DNA of 6,320 nucleotides, taken from positions 1 to 6,320 of the forward strand of contig WRJC01000092.1 in assembly GCA_009782405.1 (NCBI GenBank), in the 5' to 3' direction. Under the pieces are notes generated by a model that worked only from the letters and a program-made list of their open reading frames with translations, searched no databases and was not told the DNA's origin. The stretch is from Oscillospiraceae bacterium (GTDB lineage Bacteria; Bacillota_A; Clostridia; Oscillospirales; WRJC01). Positions 4,901 through 6,320 of the stretch are shown here, piece after piece. A program made the position numbers and the translations under genes. Every line of letters starts with the position of its first letter. Position 1 is the first letter of the stretch.

Positions 4901-5064
4901 TATAGTGAAACAAGTTGAAAAGAAACCACCCCGCCGACTTTGTCGGCACCCCTCCAAGGAGGGGAATTTCGCTCACCTTTCGGCGTTTTCTCTAATTCCC
5001 CTCCTTGGAGGGGTGGCAGATGCGTGAGCGTCTGACGGGGTGGTTTTCAAATAGAACTACTATA
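4901..5064. mobile_element. 164-bp MITE-like palindromic element
   Basis: The element is bounded by TATAGT (4901-4906) and ACTATA (5059-5064). Inside are near-identical arms GAAACCACCCCG (4922-4933) and CGGGGTGGTTTTC (5036-5048). Next comes a different hairpin in each arm: CCGAC-TTT-GTCGG at 4934-4946 and CAGATGC-GTGA-GCGTCTG at 5017-5034. Then an exact 22-bp inverted pair (4947-4968 and 4994-5015) has each arm itself a CCCCTCC-AA-GGAGGGG hairpin. A 25-base centre (4969-4993) has no coding capacity. The TA-flanked termini suggest mobilisation by an IS630/Tc1-type transposase, though no transposase is present. I recall similar CCACCCC...CTCCAAGGAGGGG repeats scattered in Clostridia genomes but cannot verify it here. 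It lies 11 bases past the stop of the beta-propeller gene and could also act as its terminator. Confidence 0.72.
4947..5015. repeat. Core inverted repeat of the palindromic element, nested hairpins
   Basis: The 22-base arms 4947-4968 and 4994-5015 are exact reverse complements. Each contains its own seven-pair stem CCCCTCC/GGAGGGG around two bases. The transcript can therefore fold either as one long rod or as a multi-hairpin cloverleaf. The sequence GGAGGGG also mimics a Shine-Dalgarno but has no start codon at the right distance. Confidence 0.8.
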
Positions 5065-5075
5065 ATATCGAGTTT

Positions 5076-6320
5076 TCAGAGCAAATCTTTGAAATCCGCG
5101 ACAAACACGCGCCTCGCGCCATTTACAAATCCGTTGAATGCGGCATATCTGTAATCGGGCGACCATGCGGGGTGGGGGTCAACTCGCAGTGCCGTGGCTT
5201 TTTTTGCCGCAGCATTGCGTATATTGATGCGTACCGCCGTCTTTTCGGCGCCATCTTTTATATCGATAAAACGCAGGGGAACCGTGCCGTCTTGAAATGC
5301 CATGCTCTCCCATTCGTAAGTATCCGTCAGGATATGCCTGCCGTCGGGGTGAAGCGTGGGGTGCCCCGAACCAACAAGCGTTTCATGTATTTTTCGATAA
5401 TTTTTTCCGTCGTATTCGACCTCCATGAAAAACATCCTGTTGTTTCCGTCGACAGCCAAATTCATGGACAATTTTTTGCCGTCAGGCTGCCATGTCGTAT
5501 GGTGCCCGCCCTTGTACCATTCTTCCGGGCCTACCGCCACATGAATATCGCTCCCGTCCGGTTTCATCGTTATGATCCAGAAGTGCATATCGTTCGACAG
5601 CATATTCCAGGGTTCGGTTTCCGTTCTCTCAAATCCGCGCATTGAAAACATGATTCTGTCGCCCTGCGGGTTATATTTGCAGTGAAATCCGTAGCACTCG
5701 ATATTTTTATACTTTTCTTTGTCGATATCCGCTTTTTCAAAAATTTCCTTTATCGAAACCAAAAGCCTGCATTCTCCCGTATCCGTATTTGTGGCATATA
5801 ATCCGTCGTCGCCGCGAAATCCGAAGTTTCGCGGTACATATGCGTCGGGGACGACTACGCCGTATCCATGCTGCGTCCGTCTCATGCGTTTCATGCACGC
5901 GGAAATTACATGCTTTCCGTCAGGCGATATTCTGTAGATTGTGCCGCCCAACCGTTTCGCGCGTTTTGTGGCGGGATTTATTTTCACGCAAAACGGTTTC
6001 CAACCGGCGGGATCGACATCGTTGAAATACAGCTCGTCATCCGTCGCCCCCCAGTTTATATTCGCGCCCATTTGCGGTTCCCAGCCCATTGTCTCAGCGA
6101 CAATATTTTCGGTTCCTTCGCATAGATCTATCAAAACTATCTGCGCTTTTTCGCCGGGCTCGGGCAAACGCTCTTCCTGCGGCAGCCTGAGGACGGCCAT
6201 ATATCTTTGCGATGGGCTGAACGGCGATGTGTCAAAAAATCTGTGGATGCACCTGCCCTCGTTTGGCGTGACGCACCATACCGGGACAATCGGGCCATAT
6301 TCTTCATATCGCGGGAATTT
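5076..6320 (-). CDS. Beta-propeller protein (TolB/PL22-like), 5' end outside the window
   Basis: 414 codons are visible, ending at TGA 5078-5076. The frame stays open to the right edge, so the N-terminus is missing. An internal ATG at 6200 is not the start, because conserved-looking sequence (YGPIVPVWCVTP, RFFDTSPFSPSQRYMAV) precedes it in frame. Repeated blades end in TolB/WD40-type turns: ISPDGKHVIS (about 131), YNPQGDRIMF (216), WQPDGKKLSM (277), LHPDGRHILTD (324) and WSPDYRYAAF (386). A histidine precedes the turn in four blades: H213 (GFH), H273-H274 (GGHH), H320 (GSGH) and H383 (DPHP). Oligogalacturonate lyases (PL22) have this fold and bind metal with histidines, so a carbohydrate-active role is possible, but a non-enzymatic TolB-like role is not excluded. 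No signal peptide can be judged. It is more GC-rich than the genes to its left. Confidence 0.85.
   Translation of the reverse strand, partial: KFPRYEEYGPIVPVWCVTPNEGRCIHRFFDTSPFSPSQRYMAVLRLPQEERLPEPGEKAQIVLIDLCEGTENIVAETMGWEPQMGANINWGATDDELYFNDVDPAGWKPFCVKINPATKRAKRLGGTIYRISPDGKHVISACMKRMRRTQHGYGVVVPDAYVPRNFGFRGDDGLYATNTDTGECRLLVSIKEIFEKADIDKEKYKNIECYGFHCKYNPQGDRIMFSMRGFERTETEPWNMLSNDMHFWIITMKPDGSDIHVAVGPEEWYKGGHHTTWQPDGKKLSMNLAVDGNNRMFFMEVEYDGKNYRKIHETLVGSGHPTLHPDGRHILTDTYEWESMAFQDGTVPLRFIDIKDGAEKTAVRINIRNAAAKKATALRVDPHPAWSPDYRYAAFNGFVNGARRVFVADFKDLL

Noticed and set aside
5172..5645. 157-codon + strand ORF inside the beta-propeller gene
   Set aside because: It is antisense to clear repeated blade motifs, which explain the long open frame through codon bias; no start signal.
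1..6320. tRNA, rRNA, riboswitch, transposase gene or phage structural genes
   Set aside because: I saw no cloverleaf, conserved riboswitch core, transposase or capsid/tail motif on either strand.

Overview
The window looks like a chromosomal accessory region of a low-to-moderate GC bacterium, most likely a Bacillota (Clostridia-type) organism. This is an inference. It rests on strong purine-rich Shine-Dalgarno sites, a textbook sigma-A promoter with an extended -10, compact intrinsic terminators, a type I-C-like CRISPR repeat end, and a sigma factor of the ECF-plus-extension type that is common in Clostridia. Species cannot be named from the sequence.

Left part (1-1440): the first 20 bases are the 3' end of a CRISPR repeat, so the leader-distal end of an array appears to lie just outside the left edge. 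A compact zinc peptidase of the M20/M28/M42 type starts 29 bases after it. A 700-bp graveyard of defence or toxin genes follows. On the + strand are shrunken remnants of an AAA-type ATPase (signature and Walker B motifs only) and its usual partner, a DUF4276 protein (N-terminus joined to C-terminus). On the - strand are a small antitoxin-like 3' end and a P-loop (zeta-toxin-like) kinase fragment. The two remnant operons converge on a hairpin at 1078-1109.

Middle (1438-4056): a clear promoter drives a TehB-like SAM methyltransferase that appears to start at a CTG codon. It converges on a bidirectional terminator with a - strand gene for an ECF sigma factor carrying a ~390-residue C-terminal extension. 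The sigma gene has no canonical start codon upstream of its conserved region 2. A perfect 14-bp palindrome sits just before it.

Right part (4057-6320): three elements lie here, the genes on the - strand. They are an unrecognised cysteine- and aromatic-rich 254-residue protein, a 164-bp non-autonomous palindromic element (MITE-like) that abuts a possible cut-off gene end, and a beta-propeller protein of the TolB/oligogalacturonate-lyase-like type that runs off the right edge.

The intact genes do not form one obvious pathway. The coherent theme is genome defence and its decay: a CRISPR end, two collapsed toxin/abortive-infection-like operons, and a mobile palindromic element. The best candidates for something poorly described are the extended sigma factor with its unusual start and palindrome, and the unknown protein at 4057-4821.
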